Assembly: GCF_014193425.1 (NCBI RefSeq) | Contig: NZ_JACHZG010000001.1 | Location: 310,001-374,000, forward strand | Reading direction: 5' to 3' | Source of the DNA: Microlunatus antarcticus | Lineage (GTDB): Bacteria; Actinomycetota; Actinomycetes; Propionibacteriales; Propionibacteriaceae | DNA: 64,000 nt | In this document: positions 15,543-24,182 of the stretch, in pieces | Layout: every line of letters starts with the position of its first letter | How positions within the stretch are numbered: the first letter of the stretch is position 1 | Notes under the pieces: generated by a model | Told to the model about the DNA's origin: nothing | Databases searched by the model: none | The model's input: the letters and a program-made list of their open reading frames with translations, nothing else | Position numbers and translations under genes: made by a program

Positions 15543-15644
15543 GTGGGTTCGGTCATCAAGAAGCGGCGCAAGCGTATGGCGAAGAAGAAGCACCGCAAGC
15601 TCCTGAAGAAGACGCGCATCCAGCGTCGTCGCGCCGGCAAGTAG
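15543..15644 (+). CDS. Small ribosomal protein bS22 (AURKAIP1/COX24 domain)
   Basis: A 33-residue, extremely basic protein beginning [19 protein letters not shown]. It nearly matches the mycobacterial protein identified in ribosome structures as bS22 and the AURKAIP1/COX24 domain of mitochondrial ribosomes. It binds the small subunit near the decoding region. The GTG start at 15543 and the position right before the epimerase and acyltransferase genes match the mycobacterial order. Its size makes it easy to miss in automatic annotation. Confidence 0.93.
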   Translation: MGSVIKKRRKRMAKKKHRKLLKKTRIQRRRAGK

Positions 15645-15653
15645 CGCAGACCC

Positions 15654-16727
15654 GTGGCCACGACCCCTACGGTCCTGGTCACGGGGGTTTCCCGTTCTCT
15701 GGCCGCTCGTTTCGCGCGCGCTGCCGCCGCTGACACAGTGTGCGAGGTCATCGGGGTCGACATGACCCCGCCGCGTGACGACCTCGGTCGGGCGACGTTC
15801 GTCCGGGCCGACATCCGCAGCCCCGCCATCGCCAAGGTGGTGCAGGGCCGCGGGGTCGACACCGTCGTGCACATGGCCATCGTGGCGACCCCCGCGGGGG
15901 AGTCCGGCCGGGCATCGGCGCGGGAGACCGCCAAAGAGATCAACGTCATCGGCACCATGCAGCTGCTGGCCGCGTGCCAGCGGGCGGCGACGTTCCGCAA
16001 GCTGGTGGTGCAGAGCTCGGTCTCGGTCTACGGGGCGTCACCCCGTGACCCGGCGGCCTTCACCGAGGAGGACTCCGCACGGGTCCAGCCGAGGACGGGC
16101 TTCGGCCACGACGCGATCGAGATCGAGTCGTACGTCCGCGGGTTCGGCCGCCGCCGGCCCGACGTCGTCGTGACGACCCTGCGCCTGGCGACCCTGCTGG
16201 GTGCCGGCGTGGACAGCCGCCTCGCGCGCTACCTCTCCCTGCCCGTGGTGCCACGGGTGCTCGGCTTCGACGCCCGCCTGCAGCTGCTGCACCCCGACGA
16301 CGCCGTACGCGCCCTCGAGCTCGTCGTCCGCGAGGACCTCCCCGGCACGTTCAACGTCGCCGCGCCCGACGTCGTCACCCTCTCCCAGGCCATCCGCCGC
16401 ATGGGCCGCCCGACCGTGGGCGTGCCCCGCGGGAGCGCGCCCCTGGTCGCCTCCCTCTTCCGGTCCTGGCGCGCGGCCGACTTCTCGGCCGACCAGATCG
16501 ACGCCCTGACCTACGGTCGGGTCATGGACACCTCGCGGTTCACCGAGGCCGGGTTCGTCCCTTGTCGTTCGACGGCCGAGGCGCTCGCGGAGTTCGTGGC
16601 CACCGCGCAGCCCGGGCTCCTCTCCGCCGAGCGGGTCGAGGGCGCCGCCGGTGCCGTCGCCCGCTTCGCCGAGCGCGCTGACCGCCGCGCCGACCGACAC
16701 GCTGCCCGACGGGCCGGACGTGCCTGA
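15654..16727 (+). CDS. NAD-dependent epimerase/dehydratase family protein
   Basis: An extended short-chain dehydrogenase of 357 residues. The N-terminal nucleotide-binding segment is VLVTGVSRSLAARFA. VVHMAIVATP and the strand VVQSSVSVYG follow. In the catalytic stretch the usual YxxxK is not obvious: the region reads TGFGHDAIEIESYVRGFG, so redox chemistry is uncertain. It resembles the mycobacterial galE2-type protein downstream of bS22. GTG 15654 is 9 nt after bS22. The 3' end overlaps the acyltransferase reading frame. Confidence 0.8.
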   Translation: MATTPTVLVTGVSRSLAARFARAAAADTVCEVIGVDMTPPRDDLGRATFVRADIRSPAIAKVVQGRGVDTVVHMAIVATPAGESGRASARETAKEINVIGTMQLLAACQRAATFRKLVVQSSVSVYGASPRDPAAFTEEDSARVQPRTGFGHDAIEIESYVRGFGRRRPDVVVTTLRLATLLGAGVDSRLARYLSLPVVPRVLGFDARLQLLHPDDAVRALELVVREDLPGTFNVAAPDVVTLSQAIRRMGRPTVGVPRGSAPLVASLFRSWRAADFSADQIDALTYGRVMDTSRFTEAGFVPCRSTAEALAEFVATAQPGLLSAERVEGAAGAVARFAERADRRADRHAARRAGRA

Positions 16728-17736
16728 CGGCGAGCTCGTGCTGGTCGAGGACCCCGTGAGGCCGCCGCCCACACCGGAGGAGAGCCTCGCGGCCCGGCTG
16801 GGCGCGGCGCTCCGCGACGCCGGCGCCTCCGGTCGTCGCTTCGTGCGCGCCGTGGCCGACGACCCGGTCAGCGCGGTGCGCTCCCTGGCCGAGCCGCTCG
16901 GGCTGGACCCCGACGCCGCGGCGGAGGAGCTGACCGCGTTCCTGCGCTCGCGCGTCCAGGGCGACTACCCGGTCGACGCGTTCGGCTTCGACGTCGAGCT
17001 CACCGAGCTCGTGTTCCTGCCGCTGCTGCGCCCGCTCGTCCGGTCGTGGTTCCGCGTCGAGCTGCGCGGGGCGGAGAACCTGCCGACCACCGGGCCGGCC
17101 CTGCTCGTCTCCAACCACGCCGGCGCATTTCCGCTGGACGGGATGGTGCTCCACACGGTCGTGTTCGACGAGATCGGGCGCCACCCGCGGATGCTCGGCG
17201 CGGACCTGATCTTCTCCACCCCGTTCTCCGCCGACCTCGCCCGCAAGACCGGCACGACGCTGGCCTGCCCCGAGGACGCGGAACGTCTCCTGCGCGCCGG
17301 CGAGCTCGTCTCCGTCTTCCCCGAGGGGTTCAAGGGGCTGGGCAAGCGCTTCGCCGACCGCTACAAGCTGCAGCGCTTCGGCCGCGGCGGCTTCGTGTCG
17401 ACCGCGGTGCGGGCGTCCGTGCCGATCGTCCCGGTCTCGATCGTCGGCTCCGAGGAGATCTACCCCGTCCTCGGTCGCCTCCCGACCCTCGCCCGGGCGC
17501 TCGGGTGGCCGTACTTCCCGCTGACACCCACGTTCCCGTGGCTCGGGCCGCTCGGCGCGGTGCCGCTGCCCAGCAAGTGGGTCATCGAGGTGGGCGAGGC
17601 GATCGCGACCGACGAGCTGCCCCCCGGTGCGGCCGACGACCCGATGGTCGTCTTCGACGTGACCGACCAGGTGCGCGAGACCATCCAGCAGACGCTGTAC
17701 ACGCTGCTCATGCAGCGGCGCGGCACGTTCTTCTGA
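16651..17736 (+). CDS. Lysophospholipid acyltransferase family protein (PlsC-like)
   Basis: A membrane-associated acyltransferase with the HX4D block NHAGAFPLD and the FPEG acceptor motif (VFPEGFKGLG), the hallmarks of the glycerolipid acyltransferase family. An N-terminal helical region (FVRAVADDPVSAVRS) precedes the catalytic domain. The frame opens at GTG 16651, overlapping the epimerase by 77 nt, with GAGGG upstream. GTG 16720, overlapping by 8 nt, is an alternative and would avoid a Pro/Ala-rich leader that does not look conserved. It probably acylates a lipid intermediate; the substrate is unknown. Confidence 0.85.
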   Translation: MPSPASPSALTAAPTDTLPDGPDVPDGELVLVEDPVRPPPTPEESLAARLGAALRDAGASGRRFVRAVADDPVSAVRSLAEPLGLDPDAAAEELTAFLRSRVQGDYPVDAFGFDVELTELVFLPLLRPLVRSWFRVELRGAENLPTTGPALLVSNHAGAFPLDGMVLHTVVFDEIGRHPRMLGADLIFSTPFSADLARKTGTTLACPEDAERLLRAGELVSVFPEGFKGLGKRFADRYKLQRFGRGGFVSTAVRASVPIVPVSIVGSEEIYPVLGRLPTLARALGWPYFPLTPTFPWLGPLGAVPLPSKWVIEVGEAIATDELPPGAADDPMVVFDVTDQVRETIQQTLYTLLMQRRGTFF

Positions 17737-17749
17737 GCGGCTGAGCACC

Positions 17750-18076
17750 GTGTACGGACCTCTCGCCCTGCTCGTCGTCGCGACGGCCCTCTTCGCGTCC
17801 GGCCTCGTCTGGTGGCGCGTCCGCCGACGCGCGGCCGAACCCCTGCCGGGCGGGGTGGACCTCGAGCAGGTCCAGGGTTTCGTGTTCGTGGGGTCCGGCG
17901 CCCTGGCGGTGCTCGGCGTCGCCGTCCTCGTGCTCGGCCTGGTCGGCCGCGGCGGGCCGGCCGAGGCCATGGGCGTCCTGGGCCTGATCGCGTACCTGGT
18001 CTACCTGCTCGTGGCCGTCGTGCTCATCCGCCGTACGGCCCGCCGCGGCGCCCGCCGCGCCGCGAACGTCCCTTGA
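17750..18076 (+). CDS. Small membrane protein, function unknown
   Basis: A 108-residue protein with three hydrophobic segments (about residues 4-22, 44-66 and 72-95) and a basic tail (RRTARRGARRA). I recognise no family. It follows the acyltransferase by 13 nt, is the last gene of the bS22 operon and converges on the HAD hydrolase gene. The GTG at 17750 is the first start codon after the preceding stop. Confidence 0.6.
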   Translation: MYGPLALLVVATALFASGLVWWRVRRRAAEPLPGGVDLEQVQGFVFVGSGALAVLGVAVLVLGLVGRGGPAEAMGVLGLIAYLVYLLVAVVLIRRTARRGARRAANVP

Positions 18077-18089
18077 TCCCGATCCCCGG

Positions 18090-18974
18090 TCAGCGGCGCA
18101 GGTAGCGCGTGACCGCGACCGTGGCGGCGATGCCCCCGGCGAGCGCGCCCGCGCCGGCGGCGCTCAGCAGGCCCACCCGCGCGGCCCGGCGGCCGGTGCG
18201 GAAGTCGCGCACCTGCCAGTCCTGGTCCTCGGCCAGCGCAGAGAGGCGACGGTCGGGGTTGATGGCGACGGGGTGGCCGACGAGCGAGAGCATCGGCAGG
18301 TCGTTGTAGGAGTCGGAGTAGGCGAAGCTGCGGGCGAGGTCCAGCCCGTGCTCGACGGCGAGGTCACGCACGGCCTCCGCCTTGGCCGGGCCGTGCAGCA
18401 TCTCGCCCACCAGCCGACCGGTGTAGACGCCGCCGTCGTGCTCGGCCGTGGTTCCGAGGGCGCCCGTCAGGCCGAGGCGGGAGGCGATGATGCCGGCCAT
18501 CTCGACCGGGGCGGCGGTGACGAGCCAGACCTGCTGGCCCGCGTCGAGGTGCAGCTGCGCGATCGCCCGCGTGCCGGGCCAGATGCGTTGCGCGACGGAC
18601 TCCTCGTACACCTCCTCGCCGACCTGCGTGATCTCGGCGACGGTGTGGCCCGCGATGAAGGACAGCATCGTCGCGCGCGCGTCTGCGACGTGCGCGGCGC
18701 TCTCCTTGCCGGCGGCGCGGAAGTACGTCTGGAACCACAGCGCCTTGATGATCGTGCGGGCGTCGAAGAAGCCGCGGCGGTACATGCCCTTGGCGAAGTG
18801 GAAGATCGACGCGCCCTGGACGATCGTGTTGTCGAGGTCGAAGAAGGCGGCGGCCAGCGGGTCGGGCTCGATGGGGTCCCGGCGCCGGACGGGGCCGCCG
18901 ACGAGCTGGACGGCGCCCGCCCCGTGCGGCAGGGACTCGGGCGCCATCGACGAGACGGGCTCCGACGTCGGCAC
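18090..18974 (-). CDS. HAD-IB family hydrolase (SerB-like)
   Basis: A 294-residue haloacid-dehalogenase-type phosphatase. Motif I is FFDLDNTIVQG (nucleophile and acid aspartates), motif II TAAP, and motif III plus IV run K..EAVRDLA then AYSDSYNDLPML. The group includes phosphoserine phosphatase and acyl-phosphate hydrolases. A hydrophobic C-terminal tail (GLLSAAGAGALAGGIAATVA) may anchor it to the membrane. GTG 18974 is preferred because TACGCT stands 6 nt upstream; ATG 18947 and GTG 19019 are alternatives. The SerB-like gene lies beside the hem block in mycobacteria too. Confidence 0.85.
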   Translation of the reverse strand: MPTSEPVSSMAPESLPHGAGAVQLVGGPVRRRDPIEPDPLAAAFFDLDNTIVQGASIFHFAKGMYRRGFFDARTIIKALWFQTYFRAAGKESAAHVADARATMLSFIAGHTVAEITQVGEEVYEESVAQRIWPGTRAIAQLHLDAGQQVWLVTAAPVEMAGIIASRLGLTGALGTTAEHDGGVYTGRLVGEMLHGPAKAEAVRDLAVEHGLDLARSFAYSDSYNDLPMLSLVGHPVAINPDRRLSALAEDQDWQVRDFRTGRRAARVGLLSAAGAGALAGGIAATVAVTRYLRR

Positions 18975-19021
18975 GGTGCCAGCGTAGGGGTGGGCGCCGA
19001 CGCCCGTGGGAGACTCCACCC

Positions 19022-19300
19022 GTGGAACGCACCGCCGCTGCTCCGGCTCGCGTCCGGCTGCTGACCCGCACCGGCTGCCACCTCTGCGAGGAGGCCCGTG
19101 CAGTCGTCGCGCAGGTGTGCGCGGAGGCCGGGGAGATGTACGAGGAGGTCGACCTCGACCGCGCTGCGGCTGACGACCCCGACCTGCTCCGGCGCTACAC
19201 CGACGAGGTCCCGGTGGCCTTCGTCGACGGCGCCCAGCACGCCTACTGGCGGGTGGACCCGGCCCGGCTCAGGGCGGCCCTCGCGCGTGCCCGCACGTAA
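19022..19300 (+). CDS. Glutaredoxin-family thiol protein
   Basis: A 92-residue thioredoxin-fold protein with a CHLC active site in LLTRTGCHLCEEA, followed by VPVAF, the cis-proline region. It is the short DUF836/glutaredoxin-like type found before rex-hem genes in actinobacteria. It probably acts as a thiol-disulfide reductant, possibly coupled to mycothiol. The TAA stop doubles as the start of the TAAGGT hexamer of the rex promoter. Confidence 0.85.
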   Translation: MERTAAAPARVRLLTRTGCHLCEEARAVVAQVCAEAGEMYEEVDLDRAAADDPDLLRRYTDEVPVAFVDGAQHAYWRVDPARLRAALARART

Positions 19301-19303
19301 GGT
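19298..19303 (+). promoter_or_regulatory. -10 element of rex overlapping the preceding stop codon
   Basis: TAAGGT ends 6 nt before the rex GTG at 19310, and its TAA is the stop of the glutaredoxin gene. rex should be leaderless from here. Confidence 0.6.
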
Positions 19304-19309
19304 GGGTCG

Positions 19310-19996
19310 GTGATCTCGGACCTGCTGCCGGGCGCCGGCGCGGGAACCCGACCCGCTCGAGGCGTCCCCGACGCGACGGTCGCCCGGCTCCCGCTCTACC
19401 ACGAGGCCCTCGGCCGGCTCTTCGACGGCCACGTCGAGGTCGTCAGCAGCACGGCGCTCGCCGAGGCCGCCGGGGTGAGTCCCTCGCAGCTGCGCAAGGA
19501 CCTGTCCTGCCTGGGCACGTACGGGACCCGGGGCGTCGGCTACGACGTCACGCGCCTGCAGCGCCAGATCGCCACCCACATCGGCGCCGCCTCCGAGTGG
19601 CCGGTCGTCATCGTCGGGGTCGGCCACCTCGGCACGGCCCTGGCCAACTACGCCGGCTTCGCGGCGCGCGGCTTCCGCGTCGTCGCCCTGGTCGACCCGT
19701 CGCCGGCGCTGGTCGGCACGACCGTCACCGGGCTGGTCGTCACCGACCTCACCGAGCTCGAGGCGGTGGTCCGTAACGCGGGCGCCGTCATCGCCGTCGT
19801 CGCCACCCCGGCCGATGCGGCCCAGGCCGTCACTGACCGGCTCGTGTATCAGGGGGTGACCAGCATCCTCAACTTCGCGTCCACCGCGCTCGTGGTGCCC
19901 GAAGGAGTCAACGTGCGCAAGGTGGACCTGGGTCAGGAGCTCGCCATCCTGGCGTTCCACGAGCAGCGCAAGATCGAGGAGATCGCACACCCATGA
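19310..19996 (+). CDS. rex: Redox-sensing transcriptional repressor Rex
   Basis: Rex represses respiratory and heme genes and leaves DNA when the NADH/NAD+ ratio rises. The 228-residue protein has the N-terminal winged helix (RLPLYHEALGRL; SSTALAEAAGVSPSQLRKDL; FGT-like CLGTYGTRGVGYDV). The Rossmann domain shows VGVGHLGTALANY and NFAS. In Streptomyces rex heads rex-hemACD, the same order as here. The stop overlaps the hemA ATG (ATGA). I see no full Rex operator close to its promoter. Confidence 0.95.
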   Translation: MISDLLPGAGAGTRPARGVPDATVARLPLYHEALGRLFDGHVEVVSSTALAEAAGVSPSQLRKDLSCLGTYGTRGVGYDVTRLQRQIATHIGAASEWPVVIVGVGHLGTALANYAGFAARGFRVVALVDPSPALVGTTVTGLVVTDLTELEAVVRNAGAVIAVVATPADAAQAVTDRLVYQGVTSILNFASTALVVPEGVNVRKVDLGQELAILAFHEQRKIEEIAHP

Positions 19997-21264
19997 GCAT
20001 CCTTGCGGTGAGCGTCTCGCACCGCTCCACGTCGATGGCCCGGCTGGCCGCGCTGGCGCTGGACCCGGCCACCGCCGGCAAGCTGGCCCAGACTCTCGTC
20101 GGCAGCGAGCACATCGACGAGGCCGTCGTCCTCTCCACCTGCAACCGCACCGAGCTGTGGGTGTCGGTCTCCCGCTTCCACGGGGGCCTCGACGACGCCG
20201 TGCTGGCGCTGTCCGACCTCGCCGGTGAGCCGGTCGCCGACCTGCGCGCCATGGCGCGCGTCTTCTTCGACGAGGGCGCGGTCGCCCACGCCTTCTCCGT
20301 CGCCTCCGGGCTCGACTCGGTCGTGCTGGGCGAGAGCCAGATCCTCGGGCAGGTCCGCGGCGCGCTCGTCGTGTGCCAGGAGCAGGGCACCGTCGGCACC
20401 GTCCTCAACGCGCTGTTCCAGCAGGCCATCCGCGTGGGCAAGCGGGTCCAGACCGAGACCGGCGTCGCCGGCGCGGGCCGCTCGCTGGTCACGGCCGCGT
20501 ACGACCTCCTGGTCGAGGCGCAGGGCGACCTCGAGGACCGCCGGGTGCTGGTCGTCGGCGCCGGCGCGATGGCCGGGCTGGCCGCCCGGACCGCCGCGGC
20601 GGCCGGGGCCCACGTGACCTGCGTCAACCGCACGCTCGAGCGGGCCCAGCGGCTCGCGGACTCGGTCGGCGGCCGGGCAGAGCCGCTGAGCCGGTTGTCC
20701 GTCGCGCTGCGCGAGGCCGACGTCGTCGTCACCTGCACGGGGGCGCGTTCGCTGCACCTGGACGCGGACGACTTCGCGGGCACCCCCGTCACGGCCGCCG
20801 TCGACCTCGCCCTGCCCTCGGACATCTCGGCCGACGTGACGGGGCTGGGCATCCTGCTGGTCAACCTCGACCTGCTCGTCGCGACCCGGTCGGAGACCGC
20901 GACCCCCGAGGTGGAGGCCGCGCGCGAGCTCGTCCGCTCCGAGGTGCGCGACTTCCTCGGCGTCCGCCGGGCGGCCGCGGTCGCCCCGACGGTCGTGGCG
21001 CTGCGCAGCATGGCCTCCCAGGTCGTCGCCGCCGAGATGAAGCGGCTCGACGCCCGCGTGCCCGGCCTGGACGACCACGAGCGCGGCGAGGTGCAGCGCA
21101 CGATGCGCCGCATCGCCGACAAGCTGCTGCACTCGCCGACCGTGCGCGTGCAGGAGCTCTCCGCCGACCCGGACGCGCTCGACTACGCCGCCGCGCTGCG
21201 GGAGCTGTTCGCGCTCGACCCGCAGGCCGTCGCCGCCGTCATGTCTCCCGAGACGAACGCGTAG
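19993..21264 (+). CDS. hemA: Glutamyl-tRNA reductase
   Basis: First committed step of C5 heme synthesis: reduces Glu-tRNA(Glu) to glutamate-1-semialdehyde with NADPH. The 423 residues show the catalytic cysteine in VVLSTCNRTELW, then SVVLGESQILGQVR, VVGAGAMAGLAA for NADPH, and a C-terminal dimerisation region. The ATG overlaps the rex stop, so expression is tied to Rex. Its partner hemL is about 5.6 kb downstream in a separate run with hemB. Confidence 0.97.
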   Translation: MSILAVSVSHRSTSMARLAALALDPATAGKLAQTLVGSEHIDEAVVLSTCNRTELWVSVSRFHGGLDDAVLALSDLAGEPVADLRAMARVFFDEGAVAHAFSVASGLDSVVLGESQILGQVRGALVVCQEQGTVGTVLNALFQQAIRVGKRVQTETGVAGAGRSLVTAAYDLLVEAQGDLEDRRVLVVGAGAMAGLAARTAAAAGAHVTCVNRTLERAQRLADSVGGRAEPLSRLSVALREADVVVTCTGARSLHLDADDFAGTPVTAAVDLALPSDISADVTGLGILLVNLDLLVATRSETATPEVEAARELVRSEVRDFLGVRRAAAVAPTVVALRSMASQVVAAEMKRLDARVPGLDDHERGEVQRTMRRIADKLLHSPTVRVQELSADPDALDYAAALRELFALDPQAVAAVMSPETNA

Positions 21265-21285
21265 GGCCTGGCCCGACCGGGCAGG

Positions 21286-22359
21286 ATGACCTCCGTCATG
21301 ACCGACCCGTCGACGACCGACCCGCTCCTGCTCCGGCTGGGCGCGCGCACGTCGCCGCTCGCCCGGGCCCAGGTGGACCTCGTCGCCGGCCTGCTGGCCG
21401 CGCGGGGCGCGGGATCCTCCTTCGTCGGGGTCACGACGTCGGGTGATCTTGATCCCCGCTTGCTGACCGAGATCGGCGGCACCGGCGTCTTCGCGCTCGG
21501 CGTCCGCGAGGCGTTGCGGGCCGACAAGATCGACTGCGCGGTCCACTCGCTCAAGGACCTGCCCACCGCCGCCGAAGCTGATCTTGAGGTGCTGGCCGTG
21601 CCGGCACGCGAGGACGTGCGCGACGTGCTCGTCGGCTCGACGCTCGCCGACCTGCCGGACGGCGCCCGGATCGGCACGGGAGCGCCCCGCCGGGCGCTGC
21701 AGCTCCTCGACTGGGCGCGCCTGCAGGGTCGGCGTCTCGAGGTCGTCCCGGTCCGCGGGAACGTCGACACCCGCATCGAGCTGGCCCGGGGCGGCGGGCT
21801 CGACGCGGTGGTGCTCGCCGGAGCCGGCCTGCGTCGGCTCGGCTACCTGGGTGTCGACGACCAGTTGTCGGGTTCTGACAAAAAGGACACCGTTGTCAAA
21901 GGGCTGCTCTCGGAGATCATCGACGAGGAGCTGATGCTCCCGGCGCCCGGTCAGGGCGCCCTGGCGCTCGAGGTCCGCCGGTCGCTCGAGGGGCCCGCGC
22001 GGGACGCGGTGGCCCTGCTCGACGACGCGGTCGCGCACGCCGAGACGCGCGCCGAGCGCGCCTTCCTCGCCACGCTCGAGGCCGGGTGCACCGCGCCGGT
22101 GGGGGTGCGTGCTCGCGTCACCGGTCGTCGTGGTAACGCCTTCGATTTGACTATGTCGGCCGTTGTTGAAAGAACGTTGCTGAACACCTTGTCGGGACTG
22201 ACCAAACAGCCTCCGGTACGGACCGCCGTCTCCGGGTCGACGAACGACCCGGCGCAGCTCGGTACGGACCTGGCCCGGTCGGTGCTCGACCAGCTGAACG
22301 ACGAGGTCCGGCGCACCGGCGCCGGGTCCGCGCCTGCCCGAATCGAGAGAGCCACGTGA
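21286..22359 (+). CDS. hemC: Hydroxymethylbilane synthase (porphobilinogen deaminase) with low-GC inserts
   Basis: Polymerises four porphobilinogens to hydroxymethylbilane. The 357 residues include RLGARTSPLARAQ, HSLKDLPT, GTGAPRR, RGNVDTR and LPAPGQGALA. The dipyrromethane cofactor cysteine is in LEAGCTAPVG. Compared with the usual sequence there is an extra stretch of about 15 residues (SGSDKKDTVVKG region, ~21865-21915) just before LMLPAPGQG. That stretch and the segment at 22130-22215 use AT-rich codons (aaa, gtt, ttg, gaa) unlike the rest of the gene. ATG 21298 is an alternative start. Confidence 0.95.
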   Translation: MTSVMTDPSTTDPLLLRLGARTSPLARAQVDLVAGLLAARGAGSSFVGVTTSGDLDPRLLTEIGGTGVFALGVREALRADKIDCAVHSLKDLPTAAEADLEVLAVPAREDVRDVLVGSTLADLPDGARIGTGAPRRALQLLDWARLQGRRLEVVPVRGNVDTRIELARGGGLDAVVLAGAGLRRLGYLGVDDQLSGSDKKDTVVKGLLSEIIDEELMLPAPGQGALALEVRRSLEGPARDAVALLDDAVAHAETRAERAFLATLEAGCTAPVGVRARVTGRRGNAFDLTMSAVVERTLLNTLSGLTKQPPVRTAVSGSTNDPAQLGTDLARSVLDQLNDEVRRTGAGSAPARIERAT

Positions 22360-24020
22360 GCACAACCTCGGTCCCCACCACCTCCGACCCCCCCTCGAGC
22401 TCCGCCGGCTCCTCGAGCTCCACCGGCACCCGCGGCCGCGTGATCTTCGTGGGTGCCGGGCCGGGCGATCCTGATCTTCTGACGCTCGGGGCGATCGCCG
22501 CCCTGGCCGACGCGAGCGCCGTGATCTTGGACGACGACCGCCAGCGCGAGATCCTCGGTCACCCCGCGATCACCCTCGGCAGCGACGCCTCCGTGACCAC
22601 CCTCGGCTTCACCGAGGGCCAGAAGCCCCTCACCCCCTCCGCCCGGGCCCGCATCGTCCTCAAGCAGGCGGCGGGCGGGGGCCGCGTGGTCCGCCTGGTC
22701 ACCGGCGACCCGTTCTGGGACAACGCCGTGGCCGACGAGGCCGCCGCCTGCGTCCGCGGCGGCATCGACTTCGAGGTCGTCCCCGGCGTCTCCAGCCTGA
22801 CCGCGGTCCCCGAGTACGCGGGCATCGACCTCGTGCACGCTGGTGGGGTCCAGTTCGCGTCCATGACCGACGGCCGCTTCACCAAGGTGGCCACCACGCC
22901 CTGGGGCAACGCGGCCACGGTGGTCGTCAGCACCCTGGTCGGGCACCTCTCCTCGCTCGTCGACGCCGCCCGCGCGGCCGGCCGGGCCGGTGACGACCAC
23001 GTCGTCCTCACGCTGCACGGCGGGAGCACCAACCAGGTGACGGTGCCCTGCCTGCTCGCCGACGTCGTGACCGCGATGTCGGCCACCGAGGCTCCCGACC
23101 ACGACCCGGTCCACGTGATCATGGGCGTCGCCGCGGAGCAGCGGGGCGAGCTGAGCTGGTACGAGACCAAGCCGCTGTTCGGCTGGCGCGTCCTCGTGCC
23201 GCGCACCAAGGACCAGGCCTCGGCCATGGTCGCCCGGCTGCGCACGTACGGGGCCCACAGCGAGGAGGTCCCGACCATCTCGGTCGAGCCGCCGCGCAGC
23301 CCGCTGCAGATGGACAAGGCGATCCGCGGCCTCGTCGAGGGCCGCTACGAGTGGATCGCCTTCACGTCGGTCAACGCCGTCAAGGCCGTCCGCGAGAAGT
23401 TCGAGGAGTACGGGTTGGACGCCCGCGCGTTCTCCGGCCTCAAGGTCGCCGTGGTCGGCGACGTCACCGCCACCGCGCTGCGGGCGTGGGGCATCGAGCC
23501 CGACCTGGTCCCGCGCGACGAGCAGTCGGCCGCGGGCCTGGCCGCGGAGTTCCCCCCGTACGACGAGGTCCTCGACCCCATCAACCGGGTCTTCCTGCCG
23601 CGCGCCGACATCGCCACCGAGACGCTGGCCGCCGGGCTGATCGAGCTCGGCTGGGAGGTGGAGGACGTCACGGCCTACCGGACCGTCCGCGCCGCCCCGC
23701 CGCCCGCCGCCGTGCGCGAGGCGATCAAGACGGGCAAGTTCGACGCCGTCGTGTTCACCTCGTCCTCGACGGTGCGCAACCTCGTCGGCATCGCCGGCAA
23801 GCCTCACCCCGGCACGATCATCGCCGTGATCGGCCCGGCCACGCAGAAGACGTGCGAGGAGCACGGGCTGCGGGTCGACGTGGTGGCCGACAAGCCGTCC
23901 GTCGTCGCCCTGGCCGACGCGCTCGCCGCGTTCGCCGCCGACCGGCGCGACGCGATGCTGGCAAGTGGCGAGCCGGTGCTCCGTCCCTCGCAGCGCAAGG
24001 CGCCGACCCGCCGGGTCTGA
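22356..24020 (+). CDS. hemD: Fused uroporphyrinogen-III methyltransferase-like / uroporphyrinogen-III synthase
   Basis: A 554-residue fusion. Residues ~28-270 form a SUMT/CobA-type methylase module (VIFVGAGPGDPDLLT, then VVRLVTGDPFW and VVPGVSSLTAVP), which would make precorrin-2 if active. Residues ~275-530 form HemD (GWRVLVPRTKDQ, FTSVNAVKAV, FTSSSTVRNL), which closes hydroxymethylbilane to uroporphyrinogen III. This fused form is usual in actinobacteria. GTG 22356 overlaps the hemC stop by 4 nt. A strong hairpin follows at 24044. Confidence 0.93.
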   Translation: MSTTSVPTTSDPPSSSAGSSSSTGTRGRVIFVGAGPGDPDLLTLGAIAALADASAVILDDDRQREILGHPAITLGSDASVTTLGFTEGQKPLTPSARARIVLKQAAGGGRVVRLVTGDPFWDNAVADEAAACVRGGIDFEVVPGVSSLTAVPEYAGIDLVHAGGVQFASMTDGRFTKVATTPWGNAATVVVSTLVGHLSSLVDAARAAGRAGDDHVVLTLHGGSTNQVTVPCLLADVVTAMSATEAPDHDPVHVIMGVAAEQRGELSWYETKPLFGWRVLVPRTKDQASAMVARLRTYGAHSEEVPTISVEPPRSPLQMDKAIRGLVEGRYEWIAFTSVNAVKAVREKFEEYGLDARAFSGLKVAVVGDVTATALRAWGIEPDLVPRDEQSAAGLAAEFPPYDEVLDPINRVFLPRADIATETLAAGLIELGWEVEDVTAYRTVRAAPPPAAVREAIKTGKFDAVVFTSSSTVRNLVGIAGKPHPGTIIAVIGPATQKTCEEHGLRVDVVADKPSVVALADALAAFAADRRDAMLASGEPVLRPSQRKAPTRRV

Positions 24021-24043
24021 GTCACACCTCCGTCCCACCCGGA

Positions 24044-24070
24044 CCGCGCAGCACGTGACGTGCTGCGCGG
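24044..24070 (+). terminator. Hairpin terminator after hemD
   Basis: A perfect 12-bp stem (CCGCGCAGCACG / CGTGCTGCGCGG) with a 3-nt TGA loop, followed by a short TT. It ends the rex-hemACD unit and insulates the iron-regulated gene. Confidence 0.75.
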
Positions 24071-24149
24071 TTCGTGCGTCCGGGGACCCCCGCGCACCTC
24101 GGCCCGGGACGCGTGGGCTGGACGAGGGACGACGCTCGGCTCCGAGTCT

Positions 24150-24172
24150 GGTTAGGTTAGCCGTACCTAACC
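24150..24172 (+). promoter_or_regulatory. DtxR/IdeR iron box
   Basis: A perfect 8-bp inverted repeat, GGTTAGGT-N7-ACCTAACC, matching the TTAGGTTAG-type operator of the iron repressor DtxR/IdeR. It ends 10 nt before the ATG of the siderophore-binding lipoprotein gene, so it should block transcription when Fe2+ is plentiful. Confidence 0.85.
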
Positions 24173-24182
24173 AGGAGGCACG

